Assembly: GCA_947645535.1 (NCBI GenBank)
Contig: CANSDD010000024.1
Span: 1 to 17,344, forward strand
Direction: 5' to 3'
DNA length: 17,344 nt
Origin: an uncultured Mycoplasmatota bacterium
Lineage (GTDB): Bacteria; Bacillota_I; Bacilli_A; RF39; UBA660
Of the stretch, positions 6,169-13,641 are shown one piece after another (position 1 is the first letter of the stretch; each line of letters opens with the position of its first letter). The translations under genes and the position numbers were made by a program. The notes beneath the pieces are model-generated. The model saw nothing but the letters and a program-made list of their open reading frames with translations. It was not told where the DNA came from and searched no databases.

Positions 6169-7135
6169 ATTAAAAAATTTAAAATTTATATCCTAGTTTT
6201 ACTACTTTCTTGTATAGCTTGCTCTATGAACCAAATATTTCTAAAGAAGAAAATCCATTAGATGTACTCCAAATGACATGTACAAGAGAATATAATGATT
6301 TTTTTCATTGTGATAATGATGATTCTATTTATGCTTTTAATGAACAAGGAGATTTCCTAGGAAGCGACAGAGAAAATTATCAATATGTTTATAATGAAGA
6401 TGGACTAATTTCTTCTATTACAAAGAATGATAAACTAATTTTTGAAATTACGTATGGAGAAAATAAATTACCTACTACGATACAAAATAATCTTGATTTA
6501 AAGGAACCCAATTTATTATTCTATTACTTATAATCAAAATCATTTACCATTATCAATTTCTAAGTTTTATAATGGCGAAGAATTAGATGATAAAATATTT
6601 TATGAATATTATCAAATAGATGGTATAGATTATGGAAAAGAAATTAGAAATGCTTATGGTTCTACCTATGCACGTACATTTAAAGTAGAACATATTAAAT
6701 TTTGAACTTGTTCATTTTTTCCCTCAAATATATATTTCTTATTTAAAATATATTCCATATTCTAACTTTAATCAAATCTATCCTTATAACGATTCTCCTA
6801 TTTATATTTCATCAATCGAAGAATATAGTGCAAATATTTTAGATACAAAAAGTAATATTATCAATTATTATTTTGATGAAAAAGGACAATACATTACAGA
6901 TAGTCAAAACAATATAATTCATATGTTTGAAGATATTTTAGGAAATGAAAGTATCCGTTATACAATTTATTTCAATACAGAAACTAATAATGGTTATTCT
7001 AGAATACATTATTATCAATATAAAATTCATTATTTTTATGAAGAAGATGAAATTGTTAAATTTGAAAAATATAATGAAATAGAGATTAAAGAAGAGGAAT
7101 ATCAAGTACTAAAAGAAAAATATTTAAAAAAATAG
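6169..7135 (+). pseudogene. Decayed lipoprotein gene (lost start, three frameshifts)
   Basis: An AAAAAGGAG ribosome site (6152-6160) is followed at the right distance by ATT, where ATG is expected. From there a typical lipoprotein signal reads KKFKIYILVLLLSCIAC, with a lipobox cysteine at about residue 18. The frame must then change near 6222-6235, again near 6495-6510 and again near 6700 to keep one continuous protein, which ends at 7135. The four segments read as one surface protein of about 320 residues, rich in Tyr/Asn/Asp. Strand patterns such as YAFNEQGDFLG, YVYNEDGLISSI and YYFDEKGQYITD recall YD/RHS-like repeats. Promoter, ribosome site and terminator are all intact. Homopolymer sequencing error could explain some frameshifts, but not the ATT start. 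Confidence 0.8.
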
Positions 7136-7139
7136 TTAG

Positions 7140-7172
7140 AAAAAGTAGTATACAAACCTATATTACTTTTTT
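7140..7172. terminator. Terminator after the lipoprotein pseudogene
   Basis: A 13-base stem with one G-U pair (7140-7152 and 7159-7171), a 6-base loop and a T run. The A run on the other side lets it also serve the - strand gene at 7224-7382. Confidence 0.85.
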
Positions 7173-7223
7173 ACTAACTTTCAATTTAGACTTTTTTGCA
7201 TTGTATTTTTTGTTATTAAACAC

Positions 7224-7382
7224 TTAATTTATTACACTTGATATTGGTATGATATAATTTTTCTCATCTAACCCTGTTAATGTATCATAAAAACAAATAA
7301 TTCCACCAGTACCAATATCTTTGGAAGCTTTTTCTAATTTACTAAAATTTTTGATCATTTCCTCTGCTTCTCTTTTATACAT
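7224..7382 (-). CDS. Small protein of 52 residues, unknown
   Basis: A short frame starting at ATG 7382 with a strong AAGGGGTGAG ribosome site and ending at TAA 7224-7226. The N-terminal half is a charged helix (KREAEEMIKNFSKLEKASK) and the second half is beta-like, with GTGGIICFYD and a closing NYIIPISSVIN. It has no signal peptide or membrane segment. I do not recognise it; it may be a true small protein or the surviving start of a longer gene. Candidate promoter boxes upstream (TTGACT with a poor -10) are weak. It sits between two decayed genes, which lowers confidence that it is functional. Confidence 0.5.
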   Translation of the reverse strand: MYKREAEEMIKNFSKLEKASKDIGTGGIICFYDTLTGLDEKNYIIPISSVIN

Positions 7383-7475
7383 ATAACTCACCCCTTCATT
7401 GTTATTCTACTTTGTAATTTTAAAAAAATAAAATTAAGTTTTTTAAATTAGTCAAAATACAATTTTGAAATATTC

Positions 7476-7500
7476 AAAAGGGATTCCAAAAAGTAATCCC
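7476..7500 (-). terminator. Terminator after the receiver remnant
   Basis: GGGATT/AATCCC stem (7480-7485 and 7495-7500) with a 9-base loop, followed by four T on the - strand, one base after the remnant's stop codon. Confidence 0.7.
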
Positions 7501-7501
7501 A

Positions 7502-7689
7502 TTATTTATTCATAATTTTATTTAATTTCTTTTCATTAATTGGTTTTATCATATAATCATTAAAACCTAATTTTAACCAATTCTTTCTATATTCTTTTTA
7601 TTTTCAGTAATAAGCACTACTAAAGGAATCTTATACTCAGCTGTTCTTTTGACTAATTTACTTGCATTCTTCATCACTAGGTAATTCAT
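7502..7689 (-). pseudogene. Response-regulator receiver domain remnant
   Basis: The start at ATG 7689 has AGGGG upstream. The first 36 codons end in a strand typical of a receiver domain (YKIPLVVLITEN, about 19-30). The frame then hits a stop at 7573-7575. Missing one base near 7580 would restore LKLGFNDYMIKPINEKKL, the classic end of a receiver domain in which Lys-Pro (KP) is the conserved switch lysine and following proline. The second segment ends at 7502-7504. The N-terminal half of a receiver, including the phosphorylated Asp, is absent. It is therefore a frameshifted, truncated piece, most like the receivers fused to hybrid histidine kinases. It sits directly after the ATP-grasp gene. 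Confidence 0.7.
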
Positions 7690-7731
7690 AATTATTACCC
7701 CTAAAAAGATGTTTTAGTATACAATATTTTT

Positions 7732-8721
7732 CTAGTTTTTTAAATTTACAAGTACATAATCAATAATATCCATTCTCCCTCTTCTAGATGCAACTTGTAC
7801 AACATCAAATCCAGGTCTACGATTGCCTTCTATAATAACTGGACCTTTTTCTGTAATTGCAACATCCCAGCCTACTACCAAAATTTTATCGCTTTCTAAT
7901 GCTGCTTCACATACCATTTTTTTTACTTCATTAAAATAAGGGATTTCAAATCCTTCAAATTGTACTTTTGTTGTTGGGTGATATATAAATTCTCTTAAAT
8001 CTTTATCAAGTGCTGGCTTTAATAATTTTCCTGTTTCTAAATCTATTTCAGTAGCCATTCCGCCTGCATGAAAATTATCAACACTATTGATTCCATTTCC
8101 AATACGTAATCCTGCCCATAATATTTCAGCTTTTCCTTTATTATTAAATGTCATGATTCGAATTGTATTACAAGATGCACTACATAATCTATTTAATTCA
8201 TTATGTTGCTTAATTACTTCTTCTAAAAAAATACGATTATTTTTACAATAATGATAATATTCTGCTATATTTTCTATCTCTTTTGTATGCTTTTTTTCGA
8301 CATCTGCTCCACCTAAACCATCATAGGGTTTACTCATAAAAACTTCATGTCTATTTATAAAACTTTTAAATTCTTCTATGGTACATCTTTCTGGAACAAT
8401 AAAATCTCTTTTGGTATATTTCTTAAAATCTTCTAAAAAGTCAGGTTTCATTGTATAACGTTTTTTATAAATACTGGGACTTACTGTTTCATAAAATATA
8501 TCTTGAATTTTAATTCCAGCATATGTTTTTCTTGTCTTTTTATCTTTTTTATAAAATTCATAATTTAAATAGTCTGTTAATCCAATTCCATATTTTAAAA
8601 CACTATAATAAGTATCTAATAACATCTTTAAATAACTTTTCTTTTCACGTTGTGCTATTACTTTTAATTTTTCTTTAAATGCTTTTTGATTTGCATTTTT
8701 AATCTTTTCATAAAATTTCAT
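7732..8721 (-). CDS. Sugar-transfer-associated ATP-grasp protein
   Basis: ATP-grasp enzymes join a carboxylate to an amine or thiol using ATP. This 329-residue protein fits the sugar-transfer-associated ATP-grasp group often found in polysaccharide or cell-wall gene clusters; its substrate is unknown. The visible core has FMSKPYDGLGGADV (about 128-141, nucleotide-binding Lys and glycine loop), RIFLEEVI (about 163-170), CNTIRIMTF (about 185-193) and, at the C-terminal end, GWDVAITEKGPVIIEGNRRPGFD (about 282-304) with the metal-binding Glu and Asn. The N-terminal 90 residues are basic and helical. The ATG at 8721 has GGTGGTAAG upstream, unlike the ATG at 8739. It is divergent from the flippase, suggesting a joint envelope role. 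Confidence 0.8.
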   Translation of the reverse strand: MKFYEKIKNANQKAFKEKLKVIAQREKKSYLKMLLDTYYSVLKYGIGLTDYLNYEFYKKDKKTRKTYAGIKIQDIFYETVSPSIYKKRYTMKPDFLEDFKKYTKRDFIVPERCTIEEFKSFINRHEVFMSKPYDGLGGADVEKKHTKEIENIAEYYHYCKNNRIFLEEVIKQHNELNRLCSASCNTIRIMTFNNKGKAEILWAGLRIGNGINSVDNFHAGGMATEIDLETGKLLKPALDKDLREFIYHPTTKVQFEGFEIPYFNEVKKMVCEAALESDKILVVGWDVAITEKGPVIIEGNRRPGFDVVQVASRRGRMDIIDYVLVNLKN

Positions 8722-8737
8722 ACTTACCACCATCTTC

Positions 8738-8743
8738 ATTTTA
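8738..8743 (-). promoter_or_regulatory. Extended -10 for the ATP-grasp gene
   Basis: TG-T-TAAAAT on the - strand without a good -35. It overlaps the -35 box of the divergent flippase promoter. Confidence 0.35.
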
Positions 8744-8771
8744 ACACATTTCTTTATATCTGTGATATAAT
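8741..8771 (+). promoter_or_regulatory. SigA promoter for the flippase gene
   Basis: TTAACA (8741-8746) and TATAAT (8766-8771) with a TG one base upstream of the -10 (extended -10). The 19-base spacer is long, so the -10 probably dominates. Confidence 0.6.
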
Positions 8772-8796
8772 TTATTGAGAAAGGATAGCTGATTAC

Positions 8797-10422
8797 ATGA
8801 AAAAAAGTTCATTTATGGAAGGAACAATAATTGCCACAATTGCAATTATTGTTGTTAAAATTATGGGTATGCTTTATGTTATTCCTTTTTATGCTATGAT
8901 TGGGTCAGGAAGTACTTTATATGCATATGCTTATAATATTTATTCTATTTTTTTAGATATATCTACAGCAGGTCTTCCTATCGCAATTAGTAAAATTATC
9001 AATGAATATAATACACTTGGAAAAATAGAAGCCAAACAAAGAGCATATAAAATTGGAAAACAAATTCTAGGAATTGCTTCGATATCAATCTTTGCTATTC
9101 TATTTATTTTCGCACCACAGATTGGAAAATTATTACTTGGTAATTTAACAGGTGGTACTACTTATGATGAAGTTGCACTAGCTATTAGAACTGTTTCCTT
9201 TTCTATTTTAATTGTTCCTTTTTTAAGTATTAGTAAAGGATATTTACAAGGACATAATATCATTGGGGTTTCTAGTACAAGTCAAGTAATTGAACAAGTT
9301 GTTAGAATTACTATTATTTTAATCGGTTCCTTACTCGCAATTAAGGTTTTTAAAATTCCAATTACATATGCAGTATGTATCGCTTTATCTGGTGCTTTTT
9401 TTGGGGCACTTGTCAGTTTTATATATGTAAAAGTTAAAATCCATAAACATAAAAAAGAACTTGTGTCTAATGAAGAAGTAAATACTGATATTTCTAATAA
9501 AGATATTAGAAAAAAAATTATCAATTATGCATCAGCCTTTATTATCATTAGTGTAATCGTGAATCTATACAACTTTTGTGATATGGTAGTAATTCTTCGT
9601 ACATTAAATTATATTGGATTATCTGCTAGTGATACTGAATTTATTGTTAGTTCTATTACAACTTGGTGTCCTAAAATTAGTACCATTATTTCCTCTATTG
9701 CAACAGGAATGACAATCAGTTTAATACCTACTATTGTAAATGCATTTACATTAAAAGATTTTCATAAAGTAAATCAAAAATTAAATCAAGCTTTACAAAT
9801 GATTATTTTAGTATCAATACCAATGTCAATTGGTATTGCCCTTTTAAGTAAACCTGTTTGGAATATATTTTATGGACCTTCTAATGATTATGCTCCTATG
9901 ATTTTATCCATTGTGGCTCTAAGTACTTTTTTAGGAAATCTTTTTACAATTACAACTTCCACTTTACAATCATTAAATAAGTATAAGTTAGTCTATAAAA
10001 GTGCGATTTTAGGATTATTCACCAATATTTGTTTAGATGTTCTTATTATTTTGCTTTTTAACCAAATAGGATTTCCTGTTTGTTTAGGAGCTAGTATAGC
10101 CAGTATGATTGGTTATAGTATTAGCTCTATGTATGCTTTAAAAAGTCTGAAAAAAGAACATGGTTTAGAATATCAAAATACCTTAAAATTATCAAAAAGT
10201 TTATTTTTGCCTCTAATCTCAATGATTGCTGTTGTGATGCTGTTTAAAATTATTATTCCTGTTAATTATGGCAGTAGATTATCATGCATTATTTATACTG
10301 TAATTATCTCTATAATTGGAGCTAGTATCTATTTATTTATGAATTATAAAAATGGAAATTTAGAAAAAGTATTAGGACAAGAATTATTTCAAAAATTTTT
10401 TAAGAAATTAAAAAGAAGCTAA
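8797..10422 (+). CDS. MurJ/SpoVB-type lipid-linked oligosaccharide flippase
   Basis: This 541-residue polytopic protein has about 14 membrane segments and belongs to the polysaccharide-transport/MOP flippase group that includes B. subtilis SpoVB and MurJ (YtgP). The N-terminal MKKSSFMEGTIIATIAIIVVKIMGMLYVIPF and the following YAYAYNIYSIFLDISTAGLPIAISK match that group's typical start. Such proteins move lipid II or a similar undecaprenyl-linked precursor across the membrane. The sequence alone does not decide between the housekeeping lipid II flippase and the sporulation paralog, so no symbol is given. AAAGGA precedes the ATG by 11 bases. The divergent ATP-grasp gene suggests envelope glycan work. 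A terminator overlaps the stop codon. Confidence 0.85.
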   Translation: MKKSSFMEGTIIATIAIIVVKIMGMLYVIPFYAMIGSGSTLYAYAYNIYSIFLDISTAGLPIAISKIINEYNTLGKIEAKQRAYKIGKQILGIASISIFAILFIFAPQIGKLLLGNLTGGTTYDEVALAIRTVSFSILIVPFLSISKGYLQGHNIIGVSSTSQVIEQVVRITIILIGSLLAIKVFKIPITYAVCIALSGAFFGALVSFIYVKVKIHKHKKELVSNEEVNTDISNKDIRKKIINYASAFIIISVIVNLYNFCDMVVILRTLNYIGLSASDTEFIVSSITTWCPKISTIISSIATGMTISLIPTIVNAFTLKDFHKVNQKLNQALQMIILVSIPMSIGIALLSKPVWNIFYGPSNDYAPMILSIVALSTFLGNLFTITTSTLQSLNKYKLVYKSAILGLFTNICLDVLIILLFNQIGFPVCLGASIASMIGYSISSMYALKSLKKEHGLEYQNTLKLSKSLFLPLISMIAVVMLFKIIIPVNYGSRLSCIIYTVIISIIGASIYLFMNYKNGNLEKVLGQELFQKFFKKLKRS

Positions 10423-10444
10423 ATTTTTAGTTTCTTTTATTTTT
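10411..10444 (+). terminator. Flippase terminator
   Basis: A 13-base stem with one G-U pair (10411-10423 and 10426-10438), a very short loop as drawn, and T-rich sequence after it. It overlaps the end of the flippase gene and the end of the converging AAA pseudogene. Confidence 0.65.
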
Positions 10445-11634
10445 CTAATAACCAATCAATTATATTTCTATAAATAATTCCATTTTCCGAAAAATCATAT
10501 TTATCTAATGTTATAACATATTTTGGATAATTATCATCAATTCCTTTGTAAGCTCCAAATTCTCTTTCTATTACTAACTCGTCTGCCAAAAGATAAGCTA
10601 CTTGAATATATATTTTTTCTTTATACTTTGTAGCAATAAAATCAATCTCTCTTCCATCATTGTTTCCAATACTTACATCATATCCCCTATATAATCATTC
10701 ATTATATACAATATTTTCTAAATATGATCCAAACTGTTCTCTTTTATTTTTATTTAAAATTTGTCCTATTCCTAAATCAGTTAAATAATATTTATCTTTT
10801 CTAGATAGAATTCTTTTTCCTTTAATATCATAAGTAGAAATTTTTGTCATTAACAATGATGCTTCTACATAATCTAAACATCCATAAATTGTTTTCGTTG
10901 AAATTGGTATATTTTCTTTATTAAATTCAGCTAGCATATTCTTAGAAGAAAATGATTGTGAAGGGTTTGTTACAAGATATTCTACAATTCGTTTAAAAAG
11001 ATTTATGTTTGTAATTTTATATCTATTTACAATATCTTTTATAATAATAGAATCAAATACATCTGATAAATAAGTTTGTACTTTGTCAATACTATCAAAT
11101 TCAAATCTTTGAGGCATTCCTCCCCCATAATAAATAATCATCAAATGCTTCTTCAAATTCAGCTCTTGTAGTTAATTTTTTTAATGAAACAACTTCTTTA
11201 AATGAAAATGGCGCAATTTTAAAAGATACATATCTTCCAGATAGATAAGTGGCTAATTCTCCTGATAACAATTTTGAGTTGGAACCTGTTATAAAAATAG
11301 AAACATTTAATGTAGATTTAAAAGAATTAATTACTCTTTCCCATCCCTCAACAAATTGTATTTCATCAAAAAATAAATAATATTTTTTATCATCTACTAT
11401 TTTTTCTTTTATAAATTTATTTAATTTCATATATTCATCAAGAAAAGAATATTCAACATCTTCAAAATTAATATATATTATATGCGTATCATCTATTCCA
11501 TTACTTTTTAATTCTTCAATTATTTGTTTTAATAAAACTGATTTCCCAGAACGTCTTATTCCCATAATGATTTTGATTAAATCTGATTCATAAAATCCTC
11601 TAATTTTTTCCAAGTAAACTTCCCTTTTTATCAT
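10437..11634 (-). pseudogene. AAA_14/DUF4143 ATPase, broken by a frameshift and a nonsense codon
   Basis: The intact family pairs an N-terminal AAA ATPase with a C-terminal DUF4143 region that ends in a PD-(D/E)XK-like fold; its function is not settled. Visible here: Walker A GIRRSGKS (25-32), Walker B YYLFFDE (85-91), TGSNSKLLSGE with an SGRY segment, then YLLWGGMP after a frame change, and a C-terminal REIDFIA...EKIYIQVAYLLADE motif. Near 11126 a run of five G appears to carry one extra base. A TGA at 10695-10697 stands where the family usually has Leu; beyond it the same frame continues for 85 codons to the TAA at 10437. The ATG at 11634 has AGAGGTGAT. One of the two lesions (the TGA) is not a homopolymer change, so true decay is likely. 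Confidence 0.85.
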
Positions 11635-11670
11635 TTTATCACCTCTAATACTATTAGATAAAAATATAAG

Positions 11671-11718
11671 AAAAAAAGTAAATATATTTTTTTTAAAGAA
11701 AATATATTTACTTTTTTT
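11671..11718. terminator. Strong terminator with a perfect 20-base inverted repeat
   Basis: Arms at 11671-11690 and 11699-11718 are perfectly complementary, with an 8-base loop. The outer A and T runs provide T tracts in both directions. It lies just after the DUF5011-like gene and before the AAA pseudogene. Confidence 0.85.
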
Positions 11719-11731
11719 GTTCTTTATTTTC

Positions 11732-12649
11732 CTAATCGCTGTTATTTATATTATCATCAAAGTCTATTTGTTCATCATTATCTACATTATTTTCTTCCTC
11801 TACTCTTATAACTCTCTTCTTCTCAGTCATATTCCCAGATGAATCGCTTACCTGGTAAGTGATTATATATTTTCCAATTTCTTTTTTTACTTCTCCTATT
11901 GTTTTTACTTGTAATTCTTCATTTGAATTATCTTTCATTGTTACTCCATCCATTAAATCTAAAGTATCTACATCTTCTAAAGTTATAATTAACTTTTCCA
12001 TTTCTACTTCTGGTTTTTCTGTATCTCTAACAACAACAATCCTAGTTATACTACTATCTTCTTTGGCATAAGAAGTACGATAAGTAACTTTATAAGTACC
12101 AGTACTACTTGTATCAATACGTGATACCGCTTTTCCATCTTTTTCTATACTAATCTTTACTTCATCTGCTTTTTTTCCATCTACAGTAATAGCGATATAA
12201 CCTAAATCCTCATATTCTTTATTTAATTCGGCATATTCTACTTTTTCTCCCTTTAATACTACCATAGGAGCTTTTTTATTGATGTCATCATACTCTTTTA
12301 TCATATTTTCATCTTCATCAAATACTTCATATTGATATTCTTTTTTTACTTTTGTAATTTTCATTAACATTTGATTAGAAAATTTCTCTTTCGTTTTTGT
12401 ATTTTTAAAACCCTCTTCAATATAACCACTTTGTTTTAAAACTTGCAGTGGTACAGTAATTACTTCTCCTGTTTTTTGAGGCAAAAATTCTTCATATTCT
12501 TCTCCCCATTCTTTTAAAGCATTTTCTATTTTTTTTATTTGATTTTTATACTTGTCATTTGACTTGACAAAGCGTATAAGAGTAAAAAATAAAGCTATAA
12601 CAATAAACACTCCAATTGTAATAAGTAATTTTTTAAATCCATCGTCCAT
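11732..12649 (-). CDS. Membrane-anchored Ig-like (DUF5011-like) surface protein
   Basis: The 305-residue product has one N-terminal membrane segment (about 7-27), a coiled region, a middle domain of unknown type (about 45-120), and two tandem Ig-like beta domains. The first (about 125-208) has YEDLGYIAITVDGK and STGTYKVTYRTSY; the second (about 215-285) has MDGVTMKDNS and IGKYIITYQVSDSSGN. This is the pattern of DUF5011/Cry22-type bacterial Ig domains. An acidic Asn/Asp tail ends it. The real start is the ATG at 12649, six bases after AGGTG; a GTG at 12658 is less good. It has its own strong promoter. Likely an extracytoplasmic adhesin or envelope scaffold; function unproven. Confidence 0.8.
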   Translation of the reverse strand: MDDGFKKLLITIGVFIVIALFFTLIRFVKSNDKYKNQIKKIENALKEWGEEYEEFLPQKTGEVITVPLQVLKQSGYIEEGFKNTKTKEKFSNQMLMKITKVKKEYQYEVFDEDENMIKEYDDINKKAPMVVLKGEKVEYAELNKEYEDLGYIAITVDGKKADEVKISIEKDGKAVSRIDTSSTGTYKVTYRTSYAKEDSSITRIVVVRDTEKPEVEMEKLIITLEDVDTLDLMDGVTMKDNSNEELQVKTIGEVKKEIGKYIITYQVSDSSGNMTEKKRVIRVEEENNVDNDEQIDFDDNINNSD

Positions 12650-12666
12650 TAGTATCACCTAATATT

Positions 12667-12695
12667 AGTATAACATTTTTTAGAAAATATACCAA
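12667..12695 (-). promoter_or_regulatory. SigA promoter for the Ig-like protein
   Basis: TTGGTA (12690-12695), a 17-base spacer and TATACT (12667-12672) on the - strand, with an extra TG one base upstream of the -10. Confidence 0.7.
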
Positions 12696-12707
12696 ATAAT
12701 TTTAATT

Positions 12708-12718
12708 TGTGTTACAAT
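12708..12718 (+). promoter_or_regulatory. Extended -10 for the pseudouridine synthase gene
   Basis: TG-T-TACAAT (the hexamer is 12713-12718) with no good -35 box; it lies 31 bases before the start codon. Confidence 0.45.
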
Positions 12719-12748
12719 ATTATTAGAAAGAATAAGGAAGTGATAATT

Positions 12749-13630
12749 ATGAGTAAAAAAGAAATAATTCAATTTAATATTACTAAGGAAATTCCTCTAT
12801 TAGAATTTTTATACAAAAATGTAAAAGGAAAATCTAAAAATGTAATTAAATCATTACTCAAAAATGGACAAGTATCTGTAAATAATAATAAAGAAACACA
12901 ATTTAATTTAAGACTTAAAAAAAATGATACTGTAAAAGTGGATTTAAAGAGAAAATATAATGAGCTTCCTTTTCCTATTATATATGAAGATGATAGTTTA
13001 ATAATTATCAATAAACCATCTGGCTTACTTACAATTGCAACTGATAAAGAAAAAGAAAAAACAGCTTATCACTTTATAAAAAAATATTTACAAACTAAGA
13101 ATCAAAATGTTTTCATAGTTCATCGCTTAGATCGTGATACTTCTGGTATATTATTATTTGCTAAAAATGAAAAAATGAAATTGATGCTTCAAAAACATTG
13201 GAATACAATTACTTTAAAACGAGGATATATTGCAATTATTGAAGGAAATATAAAACCTGAAATTGGTACAATAAGAAGTTATTTAAAAGAAGAGAAAAAT
13301 ACATTTGTTCATTCTACAAAAAATATTATGGAAGGAAAACTTGCAATTACTGGATATAGAGTTAAACAAAAAAATAATGATTATAGTATGGTAGAAGTAT
13401 TCTTAGAAACAGGAAGAAAAAACCAAATTCGTGTTCATATGAGTGAATCTGGTCATCCTATTATTGGAGATACAAAATATTCTTCTATTACAAATCCGCT
13501 TAATCGTTTAGGATTACATTCTAATTTATTGAAAATTGTTCATCCATTTTCAAAAAAAGTAATGACTATTGAAGCAGAAATTCCAAAAGAGTTTACCCAT
13601 CTATTTAAAACAAAAGAGGTTAACCAATAA
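12749..13630 (+). CDS. RluA-family RNA pseudouridine synthase
   Basis: This enzyme converts chosen uridines in rRNA or tRNA to pseudouridine. The 293-residue product has an N-terminal S4-like RNA-binding part (about 12-65) and the RluA catalytic domain. The motif HRLDRDTSG lies at 125-133, with the catalytic Asp at 128. The GYIAIIEG strand and the RKNQIRVHM segment (about 238-246) with GHPIIGDTKY are the other family landmarks. Which site it modifies (RluC, RluD or another) cannot be told, so no symbol is given. The ATG at 12749 has AAGGAAGTGAT upstream; a longer reading from 12707 lacks one. It converges on ftsX with a shared terminator. Confidence 0.92.
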   Translation: MSKKEIIQFNITKEIPLLEFLYKNVKGKSKNVIKSLLKNGQVSVNNNKETQFNLRLKKNDTVKVDLKRKYNELPFPIIYEDDSLIIINKPSGLLTIATDKEKEKTAYHFIKKYLQTKNQNVFIVHRLDRDTSGILLFAKNEKMKLMLQKHWNTITLKRGYIAIIEGNIKPEIGTIRSYLKEEKNTFVHSTKNIMEGKLAITGYRVKQKNNDYSMVEVFLETGRKNQIRVHMSESGHPIIGDTKYSSITNPLNRLGLHSNLLKIVHPFSKKVMTIEAEIPKEFTHLFKTKEVNQ

Positions 13631-13639
13631 ACCTCTTTT
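13612..13639. terminator. Bidirectional terminator between RluA-type gene and ftsX
   Basis: A 10-base perfect stem (13612-13621 and 13630-13639), an 8-base loop and T-rich flanks in both directions. It overlaps the 3' end of the pseudouridine synthase gene. Confidence 0.85.
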
Positions 13640-13641
13640 TA

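Noticed and set aside
7173..7731. A possible regulatory RNA or riboswitch in the gene-poor stretch.
   Set aside because: No conserved aptamer-like pattern; the stretch is explained by a small ORF, a receiver remnant and two terminators.
7700..7731. A possible terminator after the ATP-grasp gene.
   Set aside because: Only the short palindrome GTATAC is visible and no stable stem with a T run. The gene may read through into the remnant.
9282..9524. An open frame antisense to the flippase gene.
   Set aside because: No ribosome site; it mirrors hydrophobic codons of the flippase and is a shadow of it. The same holds for open frames opposite the Ig-like gene, ftsX, yitT, prfB and the pseudouridine synthase.
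10695..10697. TGA read as Trp (alternative code).
   Set aside because: TGA ends gerQ, pduL and yabP at expected lengths, prfB (RF2) is present, and the family has Leu at this site. A nonsense mutation fits better.
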